64,000 bases of DNA from Mariniflexile sp. TRM1-10 (lineage in GTDB: Bacteria > Bacteroidota > Bacteroidia > Flavobacteriales > Flavobacteriaceae), in assembly GCF_003425985.1 (NCBI RefSeq), contig NZ_CP022985.1, positions 3,890,001 to 3,954,000 of the forward strand, read 5' to 3'. The position numbers and the translations under genes are program-made. This document shows, in pieces, positions 28,397 through 37,309 of this stretch; position 1 is the stretch's first letter; each line of letters starts with the position of its first letter. The notes under the pieces were generated by a model. The model had not been told where the DNA came from. It worked only from the letters and a program-made list of their open reading frames with translations, and ran no database searches.

Positions 28397-31300
28397 TTAT
28401 TTAATTAAAACTAAAGAGCCTTCTCTTGTAATCGTGTGGTTATAGAAGGTTTTGGCGGTAAGTTTATAATAGTAGTTGCCATTTTCACTAGCAATCCCTT
28501 TTATTTTTCCGTCCCAACCTCTTATATTTTCGCCTGTTTCAGCATATATGATACCGCCCCATGTATCGTAAATATGAAGTGTCATGTTATTTAATCCAAT
28601 AAAAACAGGAGCGAAGTAATCGTTTAAGCCGTCTTTATTTGGGGTGAACGCATTCGGCATGATAATGCTGTACCCTTTTTCAATTACTAAAGTGGTTTCG
28701 CTATAATATTCACATCCAAATGGATAGGTGACGGTCTGTTTTATGGTGTATGTGCCTTCTTTTACATATATATGTTCTGGATTTTCCTCATTTGAAAAAT
28801 TGCCATCTCCAAAGTCCCATGAGATATTGGTAAAATCGCCAATAGATCCATTAGTGAATGTGATGGGGTCATAAACTGAATACAAATTGTAAACACTAAA
28901 ACCAAAGGAATCTGTAGTAAAACGCGCGTCATCCAGTATGGGAGTTTCTACTTGAATTGAAAACTCTTCAACACAGCCAAAGCTATCTGTAACTGTAAGT
29001 ATGACTAAGCCATTGGTGTCGGTTCTCATTATTTCGTTATTGGCACCACTAATAATACCACTAGACCAGCTAAGTTGATAAGGAGGGATGCCCCCTTTTA
29101 CTTTAGCAATAAATGTTTGATCTACATACTTAGTTTCGCAATTAAAATTTGTAATGACTTCAAAAGGGGATTCCAATGCAGCAAATCTTTTTACTTCCCA
29201 TGTTTCTGATAGTTTACAGTTATTGGCGTCGGTGATGGTCACGGTGTAAACGCCAGGAGGTATGTTTGATAAATCTTCTATTCTAGAACCATTGCTCCAA
29301 GAAAAGGACAAGGGCAATGTGCCTCCGGTAACTTCAAGATCTATGGCTCCGGAATTTACATCATCACAATCTAAAGCATCTGTTACATCACCAATGAGTT
29401 TTAATGGCAAAGGCTCGATAATAGTGAACGTTTCTTGTATAACGCAGTCTTTAGCATCTGTAATGGTAACGGAGTAAGTTCCTGGGCCTATGTTGTTTCG
29501 TTCGTTTCCAGAAGTTGAACCATCGTCCCATACTAATGAAATGGGGTTTTCACCACCAACAAGATTTAGTTTGATACTGCCATCATTTTCGCCATGACAA
29601 GACACATTTTTTACGGTTGGATTAATATCAAAAATAGGCGCATTGGCTAAAGTGATAGGGAAATTCACAACACAGTCTAAAGCATCAGTTACCGTAACAA
29701 CATATGTACCATGGGATAAATTGTTTTGAACCATGCCAGTACCTAAATTGCTCCATACCAAAGGTTCATAAGGAGGTACGCCTCCAGAAATGCCATTGAT
29801 GGTAATAGCACCACTGTCATCATTATAGCATATAATTTCTTTTACGGTGTAATCTAGTTTTATTTCGGGGTTTTGAGGCACTACAACTTGTAAATTTTTG
29901 GTGCATCCAGAGTTATCGGAAACTGTTAAGTTGTAAGTTCCGGCCTGAATATTATTTAAGTTTTGAAGACTGCTTCTAAAGCCATTAGGCCCTGTCCAGG
30001 ACCATCTATAATTAGGTCTGCCACCCTTTGCCGTAACGTCAATTTTACCCGTAAAAGAGCCGTAACAAAGAATTGTATCTACGGGATTAGCTAAACTAAC
30101 TTCTAATAATGGCGGTTCTATGATGGTGTAGCTTCCTCTTAGAGTATCGCAATTATTCACTTCGGTAATAGTTACTTCGTAGTCGCCCGGTTCTAGGTTT
30201 GATAGATCTTCCGTAGTGGCAGTAAATGTGGGGTCATCAACTTTTACCCAAGTATAATTATAAGGAGGCGTTCCTCCTAAGGTGGTTAGATTGATTCTTC
30301 CATCATTAAGTCCGAAACAAGAAATATCATTTTTACTACCTGAAAATCTAAATAGTCCAGGTTCGGTAACACGAAAGGTGTTGCTGTATGGACATTTGCC
30401 GTCATCGGTGATATTTAAAGTATAGTTACCTGGTTCTAGATTGAAAATATCTTCATTTGAACTTGAAAAGCCATTAGGGCCTGTCCAAGTAATTGTATAA
30501 GGATTTCCTGTTGAAAAAGGGATGCCGCCTGATATATCAATATTTATAGAGCTGTCATCAGATCCAAAACACGTAGCATTTACGATGTTTGGTGTTACCT
30601 TTATTAAAGGATTAACAGTTACTGTGATAGTGAAATCTGGCCCTGGACACGATCCCGATATGGGAGAAACAGTATAGGTAACAGTGGCAGGAGCATTTGT
30701 ATTATTTGTTAGTGTTTGACTAATATTTGTTCTTGGTGAGGATTGCTCTGATGCACCACTTATTGCACCTGCTGGAGTTATTACGGGCGTATTCCATGTA
30801 TAGGTTGTGCCAGAGGGAACATTGTCTGTACCATTCGAGGTAGGTCTTACTTGAAAGGTTTGCCCACTACATATATCAATAGCTTTGGGAGAAATAATAG
30901 GGGATAAAACTAAATCTACCGAAAAATTTTGATTTTTAGTAGTCGTACCACAACTATTTGTTACACTAAAAGTAACCGTGTAATTTCCGCTAGCAGAATA
31001 GTCTATTTTTCCTGGATTTAATAGGGTAGATGATGAGGGTGTTCCACCCGGAAAACTCCATAAATAGGTGATTTCTGAACTTGGGGAACATGTTTCTTCA
31101 ACAGTTCCAACTGGGAAAATGGATGCAGATTGACAAAAATTAGAGAGCGGTTCTAATGTTGTAACAGGTGGTTTTTTTACATCGATACGCTTAGTAATGG
31201 ATCGATCTATACCACATGAGTTTCTTGTGGTTAATCTCAGATAATAAATACCCGGTGTTGTAAAAGATATGACAGGGTTTTTAGAATTTCTATAGGTGCC

Positions 31301-32734
31301 ATTTGTGAAATTCCAACTTTCTGGTTCTTCTCCACAATAAGCTTCAGAATAGGAAATAATATCCCAAATGTAAGTTTCGGCGCCACAACCCAGACTAGCA
31401 TTAGTCGTGTTTGTTATTTGCAGAGGAGTGGAAGCACAGGCATTATCAAAAGTAAAATTGGGTTCTAGGATGGGTTCAACACAAATGGTTTTAGTTGCTG
31501 AAATTCCTTTTCCGCAAGGGGTTTCAGCCGATAAAGTAACGGTGTAATTCCCTGGTGTTCTGTAAACATGACTCGGATTAACCGCTCTTGACGGCGTACT
31601 TCCATCTCCAAAGTCCCAAGTGTATACATTAACAGTGCTACAATCATTTGTAAATCCTGCTACGGTAGTATTGTTAAAGTAAACAGATGTATTAGCACAT
31701 ACGATGCTGTTTACATTAAAGCTTATAGTGGGTACATCTAAAATAATAATAGGGCCAGCAGTTAAGAATGTGCTACCACAGGAAGTGGTTATTGTTAAAG
31801 TAACCGTGTTCCCACTTGGACAGTTAAATCTGGTAAATGTATGCGGTATAGGGAAATCTTGAGATGCTGGTGGATTTGCTGAATTAAAATAAGGCGAGCT
31901 TTCTAACTGGGCTTGTGTGTAATTTGCCGTCGTGCCATCGCCATAATTTACACGATAATTTGTATCTGAAGGATTTGAAGCCCAAGACCCAATGGCAAAA
32001 TCCATAGGCGAAACCGGTGTGCATAAATTGGTGGTATTTCCTGGTGCTATTAAGGCACCGATGGGGTTGTTGGAGTTTTTTATTACATAAGTAATAGCGT
32101 TGTTACAGCCACTCGTACCAATTCCTGTTATTATCATATTAAAAGCTCCCAGTTTTGTATAAGTATGCATTCTAGGGAATGTGACATTTGTTTCGGTTGT
32201 GCCATCGCCCCAATCGACATTATAAGAAGCAATACAGGAAGCCGAAGCCGAATCGTTTCCAACATTAATGGTGTATTGAAGGTCGGTGTTGTTGTCTCCA
32301 CACTTTTCAAAAGGAGCAGCCGACCCACTAGGGGCATTTAGATTAACAAATTTTAAATCTGGTTTTTGCTGAACGGAAACAGTTTTAGTTAAAGAAGTGC
32401 TAATCCCATTAGCATCCGTAACGGTTAGGGTAACATCATTATCTTGAAATCCACATCCTAATGCTGTAAATGCAAATGTAGGATTACTATTGGTAGAGGT
32501 TTTTCCGCTACCAAAATTCCATAAATAAGTAAAAGGTGCATCTCCTGTAACTATAGGGGTGAATGTGATGGGGGTATCTGAGCAAGCGTTATTGTTATTA
32601 AAACTGAAATCTATAGTAGGAGGTAAAACAAAATCACTATTTTTAATAGATACTTCTATAATTTTATTTAGTCCAAAAAATGAAATAGTTAATACAGCGC
32701 ACAATAAAAGGGCTAAATAGTATTTTTTGTTCAT
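28397..32734 (-). CDS. Giant type IX-secreted adhesin with PKD domains, SprB repeats and gliding-motility C-terminal domain
   Basis: 1445 aa. An N-terminal hydrophobic segment (residues ~5-25) serves as signal. Residues ~40-620 hold about six PKD-like domains (F-G-D-G-S and D-W-G-D-G motifs), then a PKD-like Ig domain (~620-720). Residues ~720-1230 contain six clear and one weaker SprB repeat of ~75 aa, each with C-[FYH]-G/N-x-[ND]-[DS]-G-x-I, G-G-x-P-P and P-G-x-Y-x-V-x-[IV]-T-D. A last PKD domain (W-D-F-G-D-G-N-F) precedes the type B CTD (N-A-F-T-P-N-K-D-G-L-N-D-Y to the terminus). This is a SprB/RemA-like cell-surface adhesin, probably for gliding or attachment to polymers. The ligand is unknown. 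Confidence 0.95.
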   Translation of the reverse strand: MNKKYYLALLLCAVLTISFFGLNKIIEVSIKNSDFVLPPTIDFSFNNNNACSDTPITFTPIVTGDAPFTYLWNFGSGKTSTNSNPTFAFTALGCGFQDNDVTLTVTDANGISTSLTKTVSVQQKPDLKFVNLNAPSGSAAPFEKCGDNNTDLQYTINVGNDSASASCIASYNVDWGDGTTETNVTFPRMHTYTKLGAFNMIITGIGTSGCNNAITYVIKNSNNPIGALIAPGNTTNLCTPVSPMDFAIGSWASNPSDTNYRVNYGDGTTANYTQAQLESSPYFNSANPPASQDFPIPHTFTRFNCPSGNTVTLTITTSCGSTFLTAGPIIILDVPTISFNVNSIVCANTSVYFNNTTVAGFTNDCSTVNVYTWDFGDGSTPSRAVNPSHVYRTPGNYTVTLSAETPCGKGISATKTICVEPILEPNFTFDNACASTPLQITNTTNASLGCGAETYIWDIISYSEAYCGEEPESWNFTNGTYRNSKNPVISFTTPGIYYLRLTTRNSCGIDRSITKRIDVKKPPVTTLEPLSNFCQSASIFPVGTVEETCSPSSEITYLWSFPGGTPSSSTLLNPGKIDYSASGNYTVTFSVTNSCGTTTKNQNFSVDLVLSPIISPKAIDICSGQTFQVRPTSNGTDNVPSGTTYTWNTPVITPAGAISGASEQSSPRTNISQTLTNNTNAPATVTYTVSPISGSCPGPDFTITVTVNPLIKVTPNIVNATCFGSDDSSINIDISGGIPFSTGNPYTITWTGPNGFSSSNEDIFNLEPGNYTLNITDDGKCPYSNTFRVTEPGLFRFSGSKNDISCFGLNDGRINLTTLGGTPPYNYTWVKVDDPTFTATTEDLSNLEPGDYEVTITEVNNCDTLRGSYTIIEPPLLEVSLANPVDTILCYGSFTGKIDVTAKGGRPNYRWSWTGPNGFRSSLQNLNNIQAGTYNLTVSDNSGCTKNLQVVVPQNPEIKLDYTVKEIICYNDDSGAITINGISGGVPPYEPLVWSNLGTGMVQNNLSHGTYVVTVTDALDCVVNFPITLANAPIFDINPTVKNVSCHGENDGSIKLNLVGGENPISLVWDDGSTSGNERNNIGPGTYSVTITDAKDCVIQETFTIIEPLPLKLIGDVTDALDCDDVNSGAIDLEVTGGTLPLSFSWSNGSRIEDLSNIPPGVYTVTITDANNCKLSETWEVKRFAALESPFEVITNFNCETKYVDQTFIAKVKGGIPPYQLSWSSGIISGANNEIMRTDTNGLVILTVTDSFGCVEEFSIQVETPILDDARFTTDSFGFSVYNLYSVYDPITFTNGSIGDFTNISWDFGDGNFSNEENPEHIYVKEGTYTIKQTVTYPFGCEYYSETTLVIEKGYSIIMPNAFTPNKDGLNDYFAPVFIGLNNMTLHIYDTWGGIIYAETGENIRGWDGKIKGIASENGNYYYKLTAKTFYNHTITREGSLVLIK

Positions 32735-32955
32735 GTAGTTTAATTAGTGGTAATTTTAAGGCTATGGTGGTTTTTTTTTACAAAGAATGTTTTTTTAATC
32801 TTATGTAATAGTTTTTTTTCTACGAAATACATAAATAAATATGTAAAAAGCATTCTTATGCTTTTTTATCGATTAAATGCTATCTATAAAACATACGGAT
32901 GAATATTTTAATCAGGTATCCGTCATAATTTTTATATTTACAAATAAAACATAAT

Positions 32956-33858
32956 TTGAAAGCATTAGTAATTTCTGGTGGTGGTAGTAAAGGTGCTTTT
33001 GCTGGAGGTGTTGCACAATACCTCATTGAAGAGCTTAAGCGCGATTATCAATTATATATAGGTACTTCTACGGGCAGTTTATTGACATCTCATTTGGCTT
33101 TGCAAAAGATTGAAAAGATTAAAGATGTTTATACTAGTGTAACCAACGATAGTATTTTTGATGTGTGTCCATTTGTGGTTAAACAAAAACATGGTGCCCA
33201 AAATATAGCCATAAATCATTTTAATGTCATTATGAATTTTTTAAGAGGCAGTAAAACCTTTGGTGAAAGTCATAATTTAAGAGCTTTAATTAAAAACACT
33301 TTAACCGAGGAGGAGTTTTTAGTCTTAAAGCATTCCACCAAAGATGTGGTGGTAACCGTGTCTAATTTATCGCTAAACCAAGTAGAATATAAATGTTTAA
33401 GGGATTTTGATTATGAGGAATTTATAGATTGGATTTGGGTGTCATGTAACTATACACCATTTATGAGCTTGGTTAAAAAAGATGGTTGCGAGTATGTCGA
33501 TGGTGGTTTGGGTAATATGGTTCCCATTGAAGAAGCTATAAGTCGCGGAGCCACCGAAGTGGATGCCATTATTTTGCAAACCGAAGTTAACCAATTCAAT
33601 AGATTGCCGTCAAGAAACCCTTTTTCTTTATTAACGAATATGTTTGCTTTTATGTTGGATAAAATTGAGTCTCAGAACATACGTATTGGAAAATTTACAG
33701 CAAATCATAATGATGCCATCATTAACTTTTATTATGCCCCTACTGTTTTAACGACCAATTCGCTTATTTTCAATAAAGAGAAAATGACACTTTGGTGGCA
33801 AAGTGGCTATGACTTTGCCAAATTTAAAAACCAAGAAATAAGTCAATTAGAAAATTAA
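32956..33858 (+). CDS. Patatin-like phospholipase, paralogue 1
   Basis: 300 aa. Oxyanion motif G8-G-G-S-K-G-A-F, nucleophile elbow G36-T-S38-T-G40 and D182-G-G make a complete Ser/Asp dyad as in bacterial patatins. No signal peptide, so cytoplasmic or membrane-surface. The start is TTG 32956; alignment with paralogue 2, which starts ATG-R-A-L-V-I-S-G-G-G, supports it. The two genes are separated by 2 bp and are clearly a tandem duplication. Likely activity is acyl hydrolysis of phospholipids; the true substrate is unknown. Confidence 0.9.
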   Translation: MKALVISGGGSKGAFAGGVAQYLIEELKRDYQLYIGTSTGSLLTSHLALQKIEKIKDVYTSVTNDSIFDVCPFVVKQKHGAQNIAINHFNVIMNFLRGSKTFGESHNLRALIKNTLTEEEFLVLKHSTKDVVVTVSNLSLNQVEYKCLRDFDYEEFIDWIWVSCNYTPFMSLVKKDGCEYVDGGLGNMVPIEEAISRGATEVDAIILQTEVNQFNRLPSRNPFSLLTNMFAFMLDKIESQNIRIGKFTANHNDAIINFYYAPTVLTTNSLIFNKEKMTLWWQSGYDFAKFKNQEISQLEN

Positions 33859-33860
33859 AT

Positions 33861-34742
33861 ATGAGGGCATTAGTAATTTCAGGCGGTGGTAGTAAGGGGG
33901 CTTATGCAGGTGGTGTAGCCGAATATTTAATTAAAGAAAAAGGATGTAAATATGATCTATATGTAGGAACCTCTACGGGAAGTTTGTTGGTGCCACACCT
34001 TGCTGCTGGTAAGATTGACAAAATTTATGATGTGTTTACAGACGTCAAGCAAAGCAATATTTTTAGTGTGAACCCTTTTCGAATACAAAAAAAAGGAGAT
34101 AGAGAATATGTGTCTATAAACTTTGTAAATTCGTTGTGGCAATTTATAAAAATGAAGCGCACCTTTGGTGAAAGCAAAGCGTTGAAACGTTATCTTAAAA
34201 AACACTTTACGGAAGAAGAGTATTATTTTATAAAAACAACTAAAGAAGACGTGGTTGTAACGGTTTCGAATCTATCTCAAAACAGAGTGGAGTATAAGTC
34301 TATAAAAGATTTTTCTTATGATGAATTTTGTGAATGGATTTGGATTTCGTGTAACTACATTCCTTTTATGTCGTTGGCGAAAGTCGATGGTTTTGAGTAT
34401 GCCGATGGCGCTTTTGGTTGCGTGGTACCTATACGAGAAGCTATTCAGCGAGGTGCAACAGAAATTGACGCCGTGGTTTTAGAATCTGAAAACATGGAAT
34501 ACATGAAAGTGTTGGGCAAAAACCCATTTTCCTTAATGCTCAATTTATTTGGGCATTTGTTGGATCAAGTAGAACGCAGTGATATTCTTATAGGAAAGCT
34601 TGCGGCTAAGAATAAAGGGGTAAAACTTAATTTGTATTATACACCTTCAAAACTCACTGAAAACTCACTGATATTCAATAAAAAACTCATGGTTTCTTGG
34701 TGGCAACAAGGGTTTGATTATGCAAAGAGCAGGCATAAATAA
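33861..34742 (+). CDS. Patatin-like phospholipase, paralogue 2
   Basis: 293 aa. Same layout as its neighbour: G8-G-G-S-K-G-A-Y, G36-T-S38-T-G40 and D182-G-A. The catalytic residues fall at identical positions and most of the sequence can be aligned without gaps, including F-S-L and S-L-I-F-N-K near the C-terminus. It begins two bases after the paralogue 1 stop, so one transcript makes both. Both copies keep their active-site residues, which argues against one being a relic. Confidence 0.9.
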   Translation: MRALVISGGGSKGAYAGGVAEYLIKEKGCKYDLYVGTSTGSLLVPHLAAGKIDKIYDVFTDVKQSNIFSVNPFRIQKKGDREYVSINFVNSLWQFIKMKRTFGESKALKRYLKKHFTEEEYYFIKTTKEDVVVTVSNLSQNRVEYKSIKDFSYDEFCEWIWISCNYIPFMSLAKVDGFEYADGAFGCVVPIREAIQRGATEIDAVVLESENMEYMKVLGKNPFSLMLNLFGHLLDQVERSDILIGKLAAKNKGVKLNLYYTPSKLTENSLIFNKKLMVSWWQQGFDYAKSRHK

Positions 34743-34773
34743 GCCATATCGAATGGGTTGCGTATTGGTTGAT

Positions 34774-35307
34774 TTACCATAATTCAGATACTTCTTCTTT
34801 TATAAATGATAATGCAGCATCACTCGGTGAACGGCGTTCCATCATTTCGGTTAAAATAACCTCTCTAAGCTTATTGGCTGTATCGGTTTTTTCAAGTAAA
34901 CTGGCTTTTCTTATTAATTGAATCGTGGCATTTTTCGCTGCATTAATAATGTTCCAACACCTCTCGCTTATATAGATTTGTTGTGTTAAATTATGTTCAA
35001 ATTCTTGTTCAATATTCTGTATAATTAAAGCCTCATAAGCTTCCTTGTTTGAAGTTGTTGGAGGAACTCTAATTAGTAAATTTGATGGGGTCATGCGTTC
35101 TAAAAACAACACCATGCGCTCATAGGCTTGTAATCGCATTGGCAGGACATTAACTTGCAAATCTTTCTTCAATAAAAACCGTCTTCTGCCATCTTCGTTT
35201 TTGGTGTGTTCCTTAAAAAAATAATAAGCAATAAGTCCAGTAATTAATGAAGGAATAGCAAATAAAAAAAGGTCAATTAGTCTGTTAGCATCCATAAAAA
35301 GTATCAT
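34774..35307 (-). CDS. Membrane-anchored protein of unknown function
   Basis: 177 aa. One hydrophobic segment (residues ~10-30, L-F-L-F-A-I-P-S-L-I-T-G-L-I-A-Y-Y-F-F) is followed by a charged, mostly helical cytoplasmic part with few aromatics. ATG codons at residues 1 and 5 are both possible. I know of similar flavobacterial proteins without function. It is convergent with the patatin pair and has no operon partner. Confidence 0.7.
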   Translation of the reverse strand: MILFMDANRLIDLFLFAIPSLITGLIAYYFFKEHTKNEDGRRRFLLKKDLQVNVLPMRLQAYERMVLFLERMTPSNLLIRVPPTTSNKEAYEALIIQNIEQEFEHNLTQQIYISERCWNIINAAKNATIQLIRKASLLEKTDTANKLREVILTEMMERRSPSDAALSFIKEEVSELW

Positions 35308-35403
35308 TTGGTTAAGTAGGTGTGCTTTTTAATTAGCTGTTAAACTTATATTTATATTGAAACGGCTAACTTGTTTTTCCACCCAAATATAAGCAATCTT
35401 TTA

Positions 35404-35565
35404 AGAGACTGTTTAAATTTTATTTTTGGAATGTTTTATAGGGCATTTTTTCGTCAGATGAAGGTATTTTAAGATTCATAGCTATAGCTACGAACCGAAA
35501 AATAGCTGAAGTATGGCGGAAAAAGGTACATAAAAGAACCAAAGGATAAAACTTAAACAGACTCT
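35404..35565. repeat. Family C inverted-repeat element (162 bp)
   Basis: Left end AGAGACTGTTTAAATTTTAT pairs with right end ATAAAACTTAAACAGACTCT (two mismatches in 20). The interior GCTATAGCTACGAACCGAAA and TATGGCGGAAAAAGG is shared with copies at 54368 (inverted) and 62993. This is the main content of the 332-bp gap 35308-35639. No ORF or transposase. Confidence 0.92.
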
Positions 35566-35639
35566 AGATCTTGCATAGAAGTAAATTTGTGATACATATA
35601 TTTAAAGAATCATAGTTCTAAAAACCATATCTTTATAAT

Positions 35640-37211
35640 ATGGAAAAAAGAACAAAACGTTTTGTAATGGCTTTTTTTGCAGTTTTGATTTTAGCAGTAG
35701 CTTTTTTCAATATTAGTGATTATATAATAACTTGTAAATTAAAGAACTACTTAAAAAATGATTTGCCACAATCCGTGGAAGTTGGTTATAGTGCATTATC
35801 AGTGAGCTCTTGGCAGGGTAAGTTAATCCTGTTAAAACCAAAGATTATTAAGAAAGGAAATACTAGTAAAATAAAGTATTTACAAATGTCGATAGATACA
35901 TTAGTAGTAGATGGTATCAGTTATTGGGATTATTGGATTCATGATAAAATTTCTATTGAAATGGTAAGTATAAGCAATCCAGAAATTGTTTACAACCATA
36001 ATAAATCAGTGGATACTAAACAGTATGAATCCTTAAAATTGGCACCAATAAAGAAGCGTGTTGAGATAGAAACATTTAAAATGACTCATAGCGACGTGAC
36101 TGTTTTTAATGCCCAAACAGACTCCTTAATACTGAATTCAAAAAATATAGACGTAACTATTCAAAATATTGAATTATTTGATAAAGAGACAAAAAACAAG
36201 AAAGCTTTAAGTTTTGAATCCTATCAATTATCCTTTGAAAATCTGTTCTATCAGCTAAATGATTTTGAGAATGTAACTGTAAAAAAATCTGAGATTAATA
36301 ATGATAAAATAAAACTTAATACAGTTACATTAAAAACCAAATACACGAAGCAAAAACTATCAAGCCTTTTGACAACAGAAAGGGATCATTTCAATATTTC
36401 TATAGATTCTATTGAATTAAACAATCAGGATTTTGGATTTAAACAGGATACTCTTTTCTTTTTTCATGTGCCTAAAACTATTTTATATCGTGCTAAAACC
36501 AATATTTATAGAGACAAGTTAGTTGAAGACGACCCAACGATTAAGCCCCTATATGGCGAGATGCTAAAAACCATAAATTTTGACTTCATGCTAAAAGAAG
36601 TTGTGATAAAAAACTCTAACATAAGTTATATTGAACGTGCTAAAGCTGATAATTCTGGTGGTGGGATTTCCTTTTCTGATTTTGAAGCTACATTGCAAAA
36701 TGTAGGAAACACCTATAAATCTCCAGAAAAAACTACTATAAACATTCATTCAAACTTCATGAAAAGCTCACCATTAAAAGTAGATTGGAGTTTTGATGCC
36801 AACGACCCAAGTGGTTCATTTCTATTTAGTGCCGATTTAGGCACATTTCAAACAAATGATATAAATAAATTTTCGGCACCTAATTTACATGTGCGTTTTG
36901 AAGGTGAAATTTTAAAAACCTATTTTACAATTAGTGGGAATGCCAGCACCTCTCGAATAGATTTAAAAACCAAATACCAAGAATTTGATATTATTGCCTT
37001 GAGAAACGATGGTAAAAGGAAAAACAAACTCATATCTAATATTTTAAATATTTTTGTGTCAAAAGACAGCAAAGAGGCTTCGGATAATTTCAGAGTTGGC
37101 TCGGAAGAAGACGTTGAAAGAGATCAAACAAAGTCAGTTTTTAACTTTATTTGGCTTAATGTAAAAGCAGGATTGTTGGATGCGATGACGGGCAGCCCAA
37201 AAAATGACTAA
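35640..37211 (+). CDS. Membrane-anchored AsmA-like protein of unknown function
   Basis: 523 aa. An N-terminal transmembrane helix (residues ~8-28) follows a K-R-T-K-R basic start, placing the bulk in the periplasm. The rest is beta-rich with recurring D-S-I/L-x-[IL]-N segments. The opening Y-S-A-L-S-V-S-S-W-Q-G-K-L resembles AsmA/DUF748-type proteins of envelope biogenesis, but I recognise no definite domain. Length is much below typical AsmA (~600-900). Function not assigned. About 100 bp separates it from the helicase gene. Confidence 0.75.
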   Translation: MEKRTKRFVMAFFAVLILAVAFFNISDYIITCKLKNYLKNDLPQSVEVGYSALSVSSWQGKLILLKPKIIKKGNTSKIKYLQMSIDTLVVDGISYWDYWIHDKISIEMVSISNPEIVYNHNKSVDTKQYESLKLAPIKKRVEIETFKMTHSDVTVFNAQTDSLILNSKNIDVTIQNIELFDKETKNKKALSFESYQLSFENLFYQLNDFENVTVKKSEINNDKIKLNTVTLKTKYTKQKLSSLLTTERDHFNISIDSIELNNQDFGFKQDTLFFFHVPKTILYRAKTNIYRDKLVEDDPTIKPLYGEMLKTINFDFMLKEVVIKNSNISYIERAKADNSGGGISFSDFEATLQNVGNTYKSPEKTTINIHSNFMKSSPLKVDWSFDANDPSGSFLFSADLGTFQTNDINKFSAPNLHVRFEGEILKTYFTISGNASTSRIDLKTKYQEFDIIALRNDGKRKNKLISNILNIFVSKDSKEASDNFRVGSEEDVERDQTKSVFNFIWLNVKAGLLDAMTGSPKND

Positions 37212-37309
37212 ATACAATTTTTCAATAAAATTGTTTATAATTATTAATAAATGGGAGCCATTAAAAGCTTTACAATACTTATTTTCACAGTCTAAAATGA
37301 AATTGAAAA

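Noticed and set aside
32956..34742. Patatin effector of a CBASS-type anti-phage system
   Set aside because: No nucleotidyltransferase, ubiquitin-like or HORMA genes adjacent; the neighbours are unrelated.
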